From Spinacia oleracea (taxonomy: Eukaryota > Streptophyta > Magnoliopsida > Caryophyllales > Amaranthaceae): a stretch of 64,000 nt of DNA. The stretch is taken from the NCBI RefSeq assembly GCF_020520425.1, contig NC_079491.1, positions 32,355,449 to 32,419,448 of the forward strand, given 5' to 3'. Every line of letters starts with the position of its first letter. Positions within the stretch are counted from its first letter, which is position 1. Below are positions 45,152 through 56,867 of the stretch, one piece after another. Position numbers and translations under genes: made by a program. The notes under the pieces are model-generated. The model was not told the origin of the DNA. It did no database searches and saw only the letters and a list, made by a program, of their open reading frames with translations.

Positions 45152-45421
45152 CACTACAAGAAATTGTACCATTAACGACATGAAATCCCGTCGCGAAAGG
45201 TCAGTAACCGTTGATTAATGACGGGATTTCCTGTCGTGAACCCGTCATAAAAGGGGGCCATCGTAAATGGAAATTCCCGTCGTTAACCCGTCATAAAAGA
45301 CATTTACGACGGTTGTTCCCGTCATTTTTTTGTTGTTAGCCCCGTCACAAAAGGCTTTTTTACGAAGGAATTTTTACCCGTCGTAATTAGGTTGTCATTA
45401 AAGATACAACTTCCTGAAGTG
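45152..45421. mobile_element. Small CACTA derivative (CACTACAAGAAATT ends)
   Basis: The left end is CACTACAAGAAATTGTACCA; the inverted right end is CACTTCAGGAAGTTGTATC. The 3-bp target duplication ACC matches on both sides (45149-45151, 45422-45424). The interior consists of motifs like CCCGTCGTTAA and their inverted forms. A related copy is at 56412-56672. Confidence 0.8.
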
Positions 45422-46541
45422 ACCTCCTGAAGTGACCCTAACCCTAATTAATCATAAAAATCACTTTAAAACATTAAAAATCAACACTTTGTTAATTTAT
45501 TAAATCTGAAAATTATGATTCTTTAAATTAAAACATTTCTCATGAATCCAGACACATAAAACATCACAATACGGTGTTCATAACCGTTCCCAGCAGTTTA
45601 ATAATCCAAAATCAGTAATAATAATATAATTTTAAAATACGGAATTGAAATAGATTAGTCAAGGAAGAAGAGAATTATACCAAACCGACCTATTGCACGG
45701 TACAATCACGAATTGAATGTGATTGGGCGCAAAAGGAATTAATCGGAACACGAACAATACACACACAACACAAGATTGATGTGCGGGTGTTGTGTGTGGT
45801 GTGCGACCCAAGGCGAGCAGGGGAAGCAGGGCACGATGCTCGCACGAGAACGAGAGAGGAGAGGTGAGTGTGAGTGTGTGTGGCTGGGCGACGAGCATCC
45901 AACGACAACAACAACAACAACACGCGGGTGCGTTGCTGTGCGAGAGAACGAGGGAGCGAGAGAGGGAGTGTGTTGTGCGAGAGGCAACAACGACACGAGA
46001 GGGAGGGAGTGTGGGCGAGTGCTCGAGGGACGGTGCAACAGCGAGGTACGAAGCAACGAGCGAGCAAGTGCTCGATCGCTGTGCGGCAAGAGGAACGGGC
46101 ACAAAGAGAGAGAGCCGAAACAAAGAGAGGGCAAGGAAGTGAGGAGAGAGAAAATTCTGAAATAAGTGGGGATCATTAATGAGTTGAGTTGTATTTATAG
46201 GTTCCTAATGGGCTTAGGTTTAAGGATTTGACATTGGGCTTTGCACCATTGGGTTTGCATTGGAATTTAATGTTTAAAATCTTTGTTGGGTACACCAACT
46301 GAATGAATCGGGCTTTGAATTGAATTAATTCAAACTATTTAAAATACGGCCCAATAAATTCCCGAATTAAATATTAAATTCATTTAATTCGTTTCGGGTT
46401 GAATAAAAATAATAATTATTTTATTTAAATAAAAATACATTTAAATCTTTATTAAATGCAATTAAAATTCTAAAATTCGTAAAAATACTTTATAAATACA
46501 TTAAAATATGTTTATAAATTCAGAAAATATGAGGTATTACA
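45422..46541 (-). repeat. LTR (probably solo), minus strand, left edge unresolved
   Basis: On the minus strand the sequence begins TGTAATACCTCATATTTTCT, a typical start of chromovirus-type (Del/Tekay) LTRs, followed by AT-rich U3. A TATA box CTATAAATAC is at 46200-46191, and GC-rich transcribed-type sequence with CT-rich strings runs to about 45660. The LTR may extend left beyond the CACTA derivative at 45152 and even beyond the 38997 CACTA, but I could not find its other end or target duplication. Low-complexity ORFs over 45659-46179 on both strands are not genes. Confidence 0.6.
46191..46200 (-). promoter_or_regulatory. TATA box of the LTR
   Basis: CTATAAATAC on the minus strand, followed about 35 nt downstream by the start of the GC-rich segment. 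The position suits the U3/R boundary. Confidence 0.55.
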
Positions 46542-46564
46542 AACACAACTTTTTATACCTGTCT

Positions 46565-46742
46565 TATTCTAAAGGGCTAGCCTCGTAATGACTTGTTACA
46601 ATAGGTAATATGAAAACCAACCTCACAAATTAAACATTTTTTCTTTATATAATTAATAAGAAGATTAAAAAATGTTATAGCATCTTACCTATTTTAGCAA
46701 GTTATTGTAGAGGGAAGACTTTTAAAAGAAAATAGGTCCAAA
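46565..46742. mobile_element. Short inverted-repeat element
   Basis: CCTCGTAATGACTTGTTACA followed by ATAGGTAATATG and the inverted right arm CCTCTACAATAACTTGCTAA followed by AATAGGTAAGATG form about 35-bp arms. The interior is AT-rich. No TSD was assigned. Confidence 0.5.
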
Positions 46743-47739
46743 AGATTGTGTTACGCTTAGATAAATATAAAGTCTGCTGCAAGCCTGCAAGATGATAATA
46801 AAATTGTAAATGTGGTACTCCGACATTTGTATATATAATTGTATACGGAGTTTATGGGGATCGATTATTGTTGTGTGCAGATCCAGCAAACTCGCTAATC
46901 AATGCCTTAATAGAAATTAATGCCAATTTATTATCTGGCGATGCATTATATTTCATGTGCGTGATCACTGAATGAGTGAATGCTACAAGTCTCCATTAAC
47001 ATAATTCATGTGATTTTCTGGTTCGTTCATGAATTCCATGTGATTACGAAGAAGGGAAGATTAACAAAATCACGCGTCAATCATCAGTGTTATACTGTTA
47101 TTATTTTGTGCGCTTCCTTCACCTTGAAAAATAAATTTCTGGTCTAAAAATTTGTATAAGTTCAGATAAGTTGGAATCAAGTCTATAAGTTCAAATCAGG
47201 TCTTATGAGTTCCACACTACTTCCAATCATATCCTATAAGTTTAGTATATCAAGTTTACTCTATTGAGTTTGGTCAGGTAACTTTCAATCATGCCCTATT
47301 AGATCAATCAGGTCTAACCATGTACAATAAGTTCAATTCATTTGTACAGCTTCGTTCTATTCAACTTATATCGTTTGAACTTATATTATTATCTGAACTT
47401 ATTTTATTTGAAATAAACATATTTGTGTATGAAAATGTTTAAAAAAACTTATTTTTTCTGAACTTATATATCTAAATTTATCTGAACTTATTTTGTCTGA
47501 AATGAGTCAAAATAAGTCCAGCAGAACAACCGCAATAAGTTGAAAAGAATGCTCCCCATAAGTTGTTGTTTCATATTTAGCTATATTACACATTTGTAAA
47601 GTTAAGGTTTATTAGTTCTAATTTTAGTTTCTTATATACGTAGTATATCATTAGGGTTGGATGTACATTCTCCCCCCCCCCCCCCCCCTTTTAATGCTCA
47701 TTTTGTCCTTTGTTTTTGTTAAGGGAATTAGAATTAGAA
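46743..47739. other. Intergenic stretch with AAGTTCAGATAAGTT-rich repeat and a C17 run
   Basis: From about 47130 to 47560 the motif AAGTTCAGATAAGTT and variants recur in both orientations and end near ATGCTCCCC, resembling the MITE at 36799. A run of 17 C lies at 47672-47688. No gene was recognised. Confidence 0.45.
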
Positions 47740-48097
47740 TCTATCTATATAATATACTAAAAGAGAGGAAATCAATGTGGTGATGACAAATATCACTCAT
47801 TGATTGGCCTTTCTTTTAATATATAAAAATAATAATTAAAAATATTAGTCAAAATTTATTTGTTTTATTTAAGGAAAAATATGCACAAAGAAAATATTAT
47901 TGATTGTCATTATAAATCTTTAAATTCTGTTGATAATATAACATCCTAAAAATATACCGTAAAAATGTAACTTACCAAGATTTACATTTTTAAATTAATA
48001 TTCTTATATGTTATTTTTTCCTCAAACTACGTACAAATCTGATTACATAGTGATGACAAGGGTCGTTATTTTATTTGATTATCTTATAATCTATATA

Positions 48098-48658
48098 CTC
48101 CCTCCGTCCCGGAATACTTGAAACGCTTTCCTTATCGGGTCGTCCCGGATTACTTGAAACGCTTCTAAAAATGGAAACTTCACATAATATTTTATTATTT
48201 TCTCACCTTACCTAAGGGCCCACCAACAACCCTACTACCCCAAATAAACATTAAAAAATTCATGATCCCCCACCACATCCCACTATCTATATTAAAAAAA
48301 TACCACACTACTAACTACTACCTCCGTTTCAGAAAGTTATTTACGCTTTGGTAAATGTGTCCAAAGTATGAAAACTTTGATCGTAAATTCCCACTATTAT
48401 ATACATCAAAATGTTACATGTAAGATCATGTTAGATTGGTCTCGTTATTCATTTTGAGAATATTAACTTTTTATAATTTTTTTCCATACAAAATTGGATA
48501 TATTAACGGTCAAACATTGCACCGGAGTCCGTGCAAATAGTAAGTGTAAAGATCTTTTTGAAACGGAGGAAGTACCTTTCAATTAAATAAGAAGTCAATT
48601 ATAATGAATTAAACTCCGTGCCGGTCAAACGGTTTCAAGTATTTCGGGACGGAGGGAG
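48098..48658. mobile_element. Stowaway MITE, copy 1, split by a second MITE
   Basis: CTCCCTCCGTCCCGGAATAC and the inverted right end CTCCCTCCGTCCCGAAATAC are near-perfect TIRs, flanked by TA. The same element is uninterrupted at 51181-51485 (305 bp). Confidence 0.9.
48318..48572. mobile_element. Nested Stowaway-like MITE present only in copy 1
   Basis: CTACCTCCGTTTCAGAAAGT and the inverted right end CTTCCTCCGTTTCAAAAAG flank a 255-bp element with TA on each side (48316-48317, 48573-48574). At the matching site of copy 2 (about 51399) the sequence reads AACTACCTTTC, an empty site with a single TA. Confidence 0.92.
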
Positions 48659-49671
48659 TATTATACGAAAGGAGAGTAAATCAATGTGGTGATGACAAAT
48701 GTCATTCACCGATTGGTCTCTCCTTTAATATAAATAATTTAACTTAAAAAAATGAAAACATCATATACTTTACGTGTTCAATTCTCTATCCCACTCTTTT
48801 ATCCCACTATGTACAACTTAATACCATGCATTAGTCCACATCATGAAAGTACTAAATTTATTCATGCACTTTTTTGTTTAACTGGGTAAATTTTTATCGT
48901 CTCTTTCCTCTCCTCCCTAATCCCTTATTGAGTTATTGCAATTCTGCAAACTTCCACTGCTCACCACCATGAAATCTATGTAAATTTCCATACAAAAATG
49001 AAAAACTGTTAATCGTTTATAATCATTATCAAGCACAATCATATATTGTATCTCTACTCTCTCCCAAACTCCTCTGCCATCACGGTGGAAGATCCTAACA
49101 CTACGTCTAAGGTAATTATTATTCGTGATTTGTACTGTGTAGTATAGTACCGGTGCAATTCATGACTTATAATCTAAATATAAATTTTTATGAAAATCTG
49201 GTAGACAATTATCATTAAAATAGTACTTATAGATATTCTCTTAATTGAAACAATGACGGATAAATTGTTATTGCCCCTATCAATGTCTTATTTATTAAAA
49301 AAGTAAACAAATAATGATACATAGAAAAATTATTTTTACCCCATGTCAAGCATTAAGTTATCTCATTCACCCTTCCTTCGGTAGTCATACCACTTAGTAC
49401 TCATTTACCTCATTATTTGATCACTTAACGCCTACCCACCCCTCTCAATCCCCGTCTTGAGAAGTCGGCTACAAAATAAAATTCATCCACACTTCATCAC
49501 CCACCTGTGCGATGCAAGATTTACAATATCATCCACAGCCACCTACATTCTAAAAACTACTTTTTTATGACGAATAATAATTATTCACTCATATTATTGA
49601 AGTCTTAAGAGCATTTTGATTGGAATTTTGACTAATATATCGTAATCTATCTATATATTCTACGTACTAAT

Positions 49672-49760
49672 AGAGAGGAAATCAATGTTGTGATGAAAAA
49701 GGTCACTCATTGATTCGTCAATGAGTGACATTTGTCATCACCACACTGATTTCCTCTCTT
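49672..49760. repeat. 42-bp perfect-length hairpin made of two opposed Helitron-type starts
   Basis: AGAGAGGAAATCAATG... runs into its own inverted copy around a TTCG loop (49714-49717). The arms are two Helitron-like 5' ends facing each other. The second duplication copy has the same hairpin at about 52499-52587. Confidence 0.85.
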
Positions 49761-50850
49761 TTAGTATATTATGTTGATTAACCTAAATAAAAAAATTACA
49801 ACGTCAAATATTGTACAACTCTATAATTTCACGCAAATAGTATAAAGATTCTCAAATATAGGGGCTGAGAATCGTAATATCAAAGGTTAATTGCTTTTTA
49901 CAAAATATAATATGCATAACGTACTGACACTTACTAAAAATGTTACTACGTTGATTATGAATATAAAAAAAATACTACTTTTTTATGACGGGTCTTAGCC
50001 TAGACTTAATCTTAAATGTCAAAAATAATTTTTTCCACAATCTCATTATCGTAATATTTTTATATAGAACACGGATAATAGTTTATTCACTTATATGATT
50101 GAAGTCTTAAGGGCATGTTGATTGAAATTTTGACTAATCTATCGTAATCTATCTATCTATATAATATACTAAAAGATTTACAACGTGGTGATGACAAATG
50201 TCACTCTATGATTGTCTATCTCTCTTTTAATATAAATAATTAAACTTAAAAAAGAAAGTACAACAATACAGTCCTATAATCGATCTGAAGCAAATAGTAT
50301 GCAAATTCCTAAATATAGGGTTGAGAAACGTAATATCAAACGGTTCACTAATTTCCACCAAATATAATATGCATAACTGACACTTACTAAAAGTGCTAAC
50401 ACGTTAATTATGAATATAAAAAAAATGTTACTAATAACTTACATATAATTATAATGTTTTGTCCATTTACTTAGTTATTCTAATCATAAAAACAAATTGC
50501 CAAACACTCTATAATAGAGTTTTAAATTTCAAAATTGTCTTACCAACAAATGAATTGAGTCTAGAGGTGGGTTTGAGGCGGGAGTGAATACATGGGGAGG
50601 GGTCATGAATAGGGGATACATTTTATTTTGTACCTCTCGAAACGGGGATTGGGAGGGGTGAGGGGATACATATATTACTATCGTGGATGGAGGGGATAGG
50701 GATGAGAATTGTAAGAGGAGTATGGATGTGCAGGCCAAAAATGGATTATTTATCAAATATAGGGGTGTCAGATTGCCTGTGGATCAAGTTTTTTTGTGGA
50801 TCCCCATGTGCATCCTTCCTAAGGGACGGGGATAGAGGAAAGTTTGGTGG

Positions 50851-53676
50851 GAAATCAATGTGGTGATGACAAATGTCACTCATTGATTGGCCTTTCTTTT
50901 AATATATAAAAATAATAATTAAAAATATTAGTCAAAATTTATTTGTTTTATTTAAGGAAAAATATGCACAAAGAAAATATTATTGATTGTCATTATAAAT
51001 CTTTAAATTCTGTTGATAATATAACATCCTAAAAATATACCGTAAAAATGTAACTTACCAAGATTTACATTTTTAAATTAATATTCTTATATGTTATTTT
51101 TTCCTCAAACTACGTACAAATCTTATTACATAGTGATGACAAGGGTCGTTATTTTATTTGATTATCTTATAATCTATATACTCCCTCCGTCCCGGAATAC
51201 TTGAAACGCTTTCCTTATCGGGCCGTCCCGAATTACTTGAAACGCTTCTAAAAATGGAAACTTCACATAATATTTTATTATTTTCTCACCTTACCTAAAG
51301 GCCCACCAACAACCCTACTACCCCAAATAAACATTAAAAAATTCATGATCCCCCACCACATCCCACTATCTATATTAAAAAAAATACAACACTACTAACT
51401 ACCTTTCAATTATATAAGAAGTCAATTATAATGAATTAAACTCCGTGCCGGTCAAACAGTTTCAAGTATTTCGGGACGGAGGGAGTATTATACGAAAGGA
51501 GAGTAAATCAATGTGGTGATGATAAATGTCATTCACTGATTGGTCTCTCCTTTAATATAAATAATTTAACTTAAAAAAAATGAAAACATCATATACTTTA
51601 CGCGTTCAATTCTCTATCCCACTCTTTTATCCCACTATGTACAACTTAATACCATGCATTAGTCCACATCATGAAAGTACTCAATTTATTCATGCACTTT
51701 TTTGTTTAACTGGGTAAATTTTTACCGTCTCTTTCCTCTCCTCCCTAATCCCTTATTGAGTTATTGCAATTCTGCAAACTTCCACTGCTCACCACCATGA
51801 AATCTATGTAAATTTCCATACAAAAATGAAAAACTGTTAATCGTTTATAATCATTATCAAGCACAATCATATATTGTATCTCTACTCTCTCCCAAACTCC
51901 TCTTCCATCACGGTGGAAGATCCTAACATTACGTCTAACGGTAATTATTATTCGTGATTCGTACTGTGTAGTATAGTACCTGTGCAATTCATGACTTATA
52001 ATCTAAATAAATTTTTATGAAAATCTGGTAGATAATTATCATTAAAATAGTACTTATAGATATTCTCTTAATTGAAACAATGACGGATAAATTGTTATTG
52101 CCCCTATCAGTGTCTTATTTATTAAAAAAGTAAACAAATAATGATACATAGAAAAATTATTTTTACCCCATGTCAAGCATTAAGTTATCTCATTCACCCT
52201 TCCTTCGGTAGTCATACCACTTAGTACTCATTTACCTCATTATTTGATCACTTAACGCCTAACCACCCCTCTCAATCCCCGTCTTGAGAAGTCGGCTACA
52301 AAATAAAATTCATCCACACTTCATCACCCACCTGTGCGATGCAAGATTTACAATATCATCCACAGCCACCGACATTCTAAAAACTACTTTTTATGACGAA
52401 TAATAATTATTCACTCATATTATTGAAGTCTTAAGAGCATTTTGATTGGAATTTTGACTAATATATCGTAATCTATCTATATATTCTACGTACTAACAGA
52501 GAGGAAATCAATGTTGTGATGAAAAAGGTCACTCATTGATTCGTCAATGAGTGACATTTGTCATCACCACACTGATTTCCTCTCTTTTAGTATAATATGT
52601 TGATTAAAATAAATAAAAAATTACAACGTCAAATATTGTACAACTCTATAATTTCACGCAAATAGTATAAAGATTCTCAAATATAGGAGCTGAGAATCGT
52701 AATATCAAAGGTTAATTGCTTTTTACGAAATATAATATGCATAACGTACTGACACTTACTAAAAATGTTACTACGTTGATTATGAATATAAAAAAAAATA
52801 CTACTTTTTTATGACGGGTCTTAGCATAGACTTAATCTTAAATGTCAAAAATAATTTTTTTCCACAATCTCATTATCGTAATATTTTTATATAGAACACG
52901 GATAATAGTTTATTCACTTATATTATTGAAGTCTTAAGGGCATGTTGATTGAAATTTTGGCTAATCTATCGTAATCTATCTATCTATCTATATAATATAC
53001 TAAAAGATTTACAACGTGGTGATGACAAATGTCACTCTATGATTGTCTATCTCTCTTTTAATATAAATAATTAAACTTAAAAAAGAAACTACAACAGTAT
53101 AGTCCTATAATCGATCTGAAGCAAATAGTATGCAAATTCCTAAATATAGGGTTGATAAACGTAATATCAAACGGTTCACTAATTTCTACCAAATATAATA
53201 TGCATAACTGACACTTACTAAAAGTGCTAACACGTTAATTATGAATATAAAAAAAAAGTGTTACTAATAACTTACATATAATTATAATGTTTTGTCCATT
53301 TACTTAGTTATTCTAATCATAAAAACAAATTGCCAAACACTCTATAATAGAGTTTTAAATTTCAAAATTGTCTTACCAACAAAAGAATTGAGTCTAGAGG
53401 TGGGTTTGAGGCGGGTGTGAATACATGGGGAGGGGTCATGAATAGGGGATACACTTTATTTTGTACCTCTCGAAACGGGGATTGGGAGGGGTGAGTATTA
53501 TTACTATCGTGGATGGAGGGGATAGGGATGAGAATTGTAAGAGGAGTATGGATGTGCAGGCCAAAAATGGATTATTTATCAAATATAGGGGTGTCAGATT
53601 GCCTGTGGATCATGTTTTTTTGTGGATCCCCATGTGCATCCTTCCTAAGGGACGGGGATATAGGAAAGTTTGGTGG
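50851..53676. repeat. Large tandem duplication, copy 2 (2.83 kb)
   Basis: The direct neighbour of 47768-50850. Differences by eye are scattered single bases and a few short indels, such as a missing 16-nt piece at about 53494 relative to 50665. It includes a Stowaway MITE at 51181-51485 without the nested element. Confidence 0.95.
51181..51485. mobile_element. Stowaway MITE, copy 2, uninterrupted
   Basis: A 305-bp element with CTCCCTCCGTCCCG TIRs and TA flanks, the counterpart of 48098-48658. Confidence 0.9.
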
Positions 53677-53765
53677 GTGATGGGGTTTAAAAATGTATAT
53701 GTTGTGGGGTGATAGGGCGATGATGGATTTTAGATTGGACTCGCCTGTGCCGCTAATCATACATA

Positions 53766-54105
53766 TAATTCATTATGAATATATAGAAAAAAAATACTAC
53801 TCGGTACTAACTTAATAGTGCATATTATAATGTTTTGTTTACTTAATTATTCTAATTAAACAAACGAATTGTCAAAGGCTCTAGATCAAAGTTTTAAAAT
53901 TCAAAGCTCCTTTGCCAAAAAAAAATGTTGAGTCTAGAGCTAAGTTTGAGGCGGATGTGGATACATGGAGGATGAGAAGTGAGGATGAATTTTATCTTGT
54001 ATCTATCAAAATAAGGATTGGGAGGGGTGGGTATCATACCTATCGTGAACGGCGTGGATGGGGATGAGAATTAAAGGCGGATACGGTGTGCAGGTCTCAC
54101 CCTGC
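53766..54105. repeat. Diverged third copy of the duplication tail
   Basis: It shares with 53225-53560 and 50405-50735 the order TATAATGTTTTG, TTGAGTCTAGAG, GTTTGAGGCGG, GATTGGGAGGGGTG and GGGATGAGAATT. It is much more diverged than the two large copies are from each other, so it reflects an older duplication. Confidence 0.8.
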
Positions 54106-54759
54106 CTTAAAGTCATCTCTAAATGAATAAAGTAAATGGTGTAGGTACGTGTTAAATGATCTGGTAATGAGGTTGATGGGGGAACGTGTATGTATTAAGT
54201 GGGTTTTACTATCGAAGTGAAAGGTGAAAGCGATAACTTTATTCTTGACGTGGCATGAGCAATAACAAATTATCCACCATCAATTTTAATTTGGGGAACA
54301 TCCATAATTTACCAGATTTCATATAAATTTATTTTTAGATTATAAACCGTGCATCGCACGGGTACTATACTAGTATCATTCTAATTACTTTGTATTCTAA
54401 TTCTAACGTATAGTTTCATTTTACTTACTCCATTTAACCAATTTTTATGGAAGTTTTTTTTATATCAAATAGGTCAAGTGCAATGAGACAGTATTAATTT
54501 TTTGATAAGGATGAAAAACTAGACTAATGCACAAAGACCCGACATAACTTAGGATGAAAATGTAACCACAACCATAATATCAATACAACAATAATGGAAT
54601 AAAATGACCCACCATAGTTGTTAAATCTTTTTATTGATCGACTCTTGAACACAACTTGATATTTTACCTCGTACGCGTAAGGGAAAAATTGTTAACACTG
54701 TAAGATAAAACTAATTATATCTTGGATTAGAGTTGTCAAAATGGTTACTCGAGTTGGGT

Positions 54760-55400
54760 TAGGAACGGATCATCTTGGGTTTGGGTAGTCATGATCCGGT
54801 TAGGTCGTGTTGGTCACATTATCACCTGGGTTCGGGTCGAGTTAGGTCGGATTATTTTTCCATTTACAGAATGGGTATGGGTTGAGTAATATCCGGGTCT
54901 GATTCAATCATGGGTTTGGGTCGAGTTCATGTTTTATCGAGTTCGATTTAAGCCGGTTTTGTGACAGGTAATTTTGAGCTAGTGTCAAGTTTGGATCGGA
55001 TGATCATTATCGGGCGATTAAAAGTTATGTTGACTTCACTCCCGGACACGGGTCAATAAGATCAGGTCTGGTAACTCTAATGTCAAGTCAAGTTCTTGAC
55101 CTATTATAAAAATTAATGTTCAATTATTTCAAAATGAATTTTATTCAAATTGTTTAGGTTATCGATTGATCATGTGTTCATTTCAAATCAATACATATAT
55201 AAAGTTAATATGAATTTCAAGTCAAGTCAACAAATATATACACGTTCAGTTGTTTTGAGTTGGTTAAAAAAAAGGACCGGGTCAAATCCATATAATTTGG
55301 AGTTACTATTTATCCTGGTCAATGACAAGTTAAATTATCACTTATCAAGAAGTTGGGGTAAATCGGCTGACGGATAGTCATAGGTCGGGTCAATAACATA
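54760..55400. repeat. GGGT/GGGTC-rich degenerate repeat
   Basis: Strings such as GGGTTCGGGTCGAGTTAGGT recur with variation. It is a low-complexity repeat with no gene. A related CCCGACCC-rich segment is at 58676. Confidence 0.6.
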
Positions 55401-55609
55401 TTATATTATGTTATAATCGGGTTCAATTCATTACCTTTTGTTTAGCTTTTGATAATTAGGTAGTGTTTGGCCAAACTCAAATAGAATCAACTTTCTCGAT
55501 CAGAAACCCATATGACCCAAAAATAACTTGTAAAGGGTGCAGAAGTAGAAACTCTAAACATTTGCTCGTTCAAGGAGAAGTTTTTATTTGCCAATATTAC
55601 CTCCCATAA

Positions 55610-55784
55610 CCAATTGTCTGTTGGTTCAGTGGTGATTGGGGCTGAATTGGTAGGGAGAACTCGTGTTCGATCCCCCGCAACAACAATTGGGAGGGGACTG
55701 GAACCTATCCACCCAGATCACTCGCCCCGAATCCGGATTAGCCCTAAGGGTGAACCGGGTGCTAACACCAAAAAAAAAAAAAAA
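55610..55784 (+). mobile_element. tRNA-derived SINE, copy 2
   Basis: It begins CAATTGTCTGTTGGTTCAGT with A box TGGTTCAGTGGTG and B box GTGTTCGATCCCC (55664-55675), and ends in an A tail. A 17-bp target duplication AATATTACCTCCCATAA / AATATTACCCCTCATAA (55593-55609 and 55783-55799) differs at two sites. The body matches the minus-strand copy at 19385-19553. Confidence 0.93.
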
Positions 55785-55854
55785 TATTACCCCTCATAAG
55801 ATTCTAGAAATCCACGACCACTCTTATAGAAAACCATAAATTCTTAATTACATT

Positions 55855-56185
55855 TGGTGTATAATAAATATGGTAGGGTTGATATAAAATTATATATAAA
55901 AAAAAAGATTAAAAGTTAGCCGATATAATATAAAAATTATATATTTATTAGTAGTAAATATATTCATTTTAATAAAAGAATATCTTTTCAAAAGCACTCA
56001 TAATAATGTGTAAAGGTAAGCCTGTAACCCATTCAAAAGTTTATCCATCAAAAATTACTCCACAATACAAAATTAAAGTATATAAAAAATATGTTAAAAA
56101 TGATCAAAAAATAGATTTAATTTATTCTGATGTACAATAAATTTATTATACACAAGATATACTTAAAATCCATTAATTTATTGTA
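55855..56185. repeat. GGTGTACAATAAAT-bounded repeat, copy A
   Basis: It starts TTTGGTGTATAATAAATATG, contains TCACTAATAATGT-like sequence and ends GATGTACAATAAATTTATTATACAC. It is related to 57438-57717, which has clearer inverted ends. Confidence 0.5.
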
Positions 56186-56411
56186 CACCGAATGCATAAG
56201 ACCTATCGATAACAAAGAAGCAAACCATGTCTAACCCCAAATGAAAATTCGAGTATTAATCAAAGATTGTTCCAATAACAAGCTCATGGCTGTTTCGTTA
56301 GTCTTCCCTTCCTCATAATTATCATAAGGTCAATTTATCGGGTGGTTGATTAAAGAACTTATATAGCTCATTCAGTCGATAATTGTATTGATAATCCTTG
56401 TTTCCTCCGTA

Positions 56412-56672
56412 CAACTACAAAAATTTGTATCTTTAACGACAACCTAATTACAACGGGTCAAAAACCCCATCGTAAAAGCCTTTTGCGACGGGGGTAACAA
56501 CCAAACAAAGACGGGAATAACCGTCGTAAATGTCTTTTAAGACGGGTTAACGACGGAATTTTCTATTAACGACGACCCTCTTTTATGACGGATCCCCGAC
56601 AGAAAATCCCGTCGTTAATCAACAATTTTGCGACGGGATTTCCCGTCGTTAATAGAACAATTTCTTGTAGTA
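56412..56672. mobile_element. Small CACTA derivative, second copy
   Basis: CTACAAAAATTTGTATCTTT at the left and the inverted right end ACTACAAGAAATTGTTCTAT, with CCCGTCGTTAA/TTAACGACGGG motifs inside. It is the same family as 45152-45421, with the left tip degenerate. Confidence 0.75.
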
Positions 56673-56867
56673 TATGTTTTTATTTATTGTAATTTAGTAC
56701 AATCTGGTTCGAAAAGTCTTTTATTTGGTTTTAGTTTTCATCATGATTCATGAACAATATAAATCTTTATTATTTATGGGAACTAGCTGTCGATGTGAAG
56801 TCAAAAATTAAAAGTTTCCTTATTAACTTTTATACAGCTCATTCAGTTGATAATTGTATGGATAATA

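Larger units (their letters stand above)
47768..50850. repeat. Large tandem duplication, copy 1 (3.08 kb)
   Basis: It begins GAAATCAATGTGGTGATGAC and ends TAGAGGAAAGTTTGGTGG, and is nearly identical to 50851-53676. It is longer because it contains a 255-bp MITE at 48318. The copies meet directly at 50850/50851. Confidence 0.95.
47740..54373 (+). mobile_element. Helitron-like composite block
   Basis: The left end ATCTATCTATATAATATACT gives the TC start after A. The right end has the hairpin CCGTGC-ATC-GCACGG followed by TACTATACTAG and then T, an excellent Helitron 3' terminus. Inside are several more copies of the 5' end (about 48652, 49648 and 50140, each with AATCAATGTGGTGATGACAA-like sequence). 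No Rep/helicase ORF was found. The block has grown by nesting and by a large tandem duplication, so the outer ends need not belong to one original element. Confidence 0.7.

Noticed and set aside
45659-46179. Long overlapping ORFs on both strands
   Set aside because: Low-complexity purine/pyrimidine-skewed sequence open in several frames, inside an LTR; no protein family.
53461-53760. ORFs on both strands in the tail of the duplicated block
   Set aside because: Broken in the other copy and inside non-autonomous Helitron-like DNA; no domain.
55621-55680. Possible tRNA gene
   Set aside because: A and B boxes are present, but there is no cloverleaf, and the A tail and TSD show a SINE.
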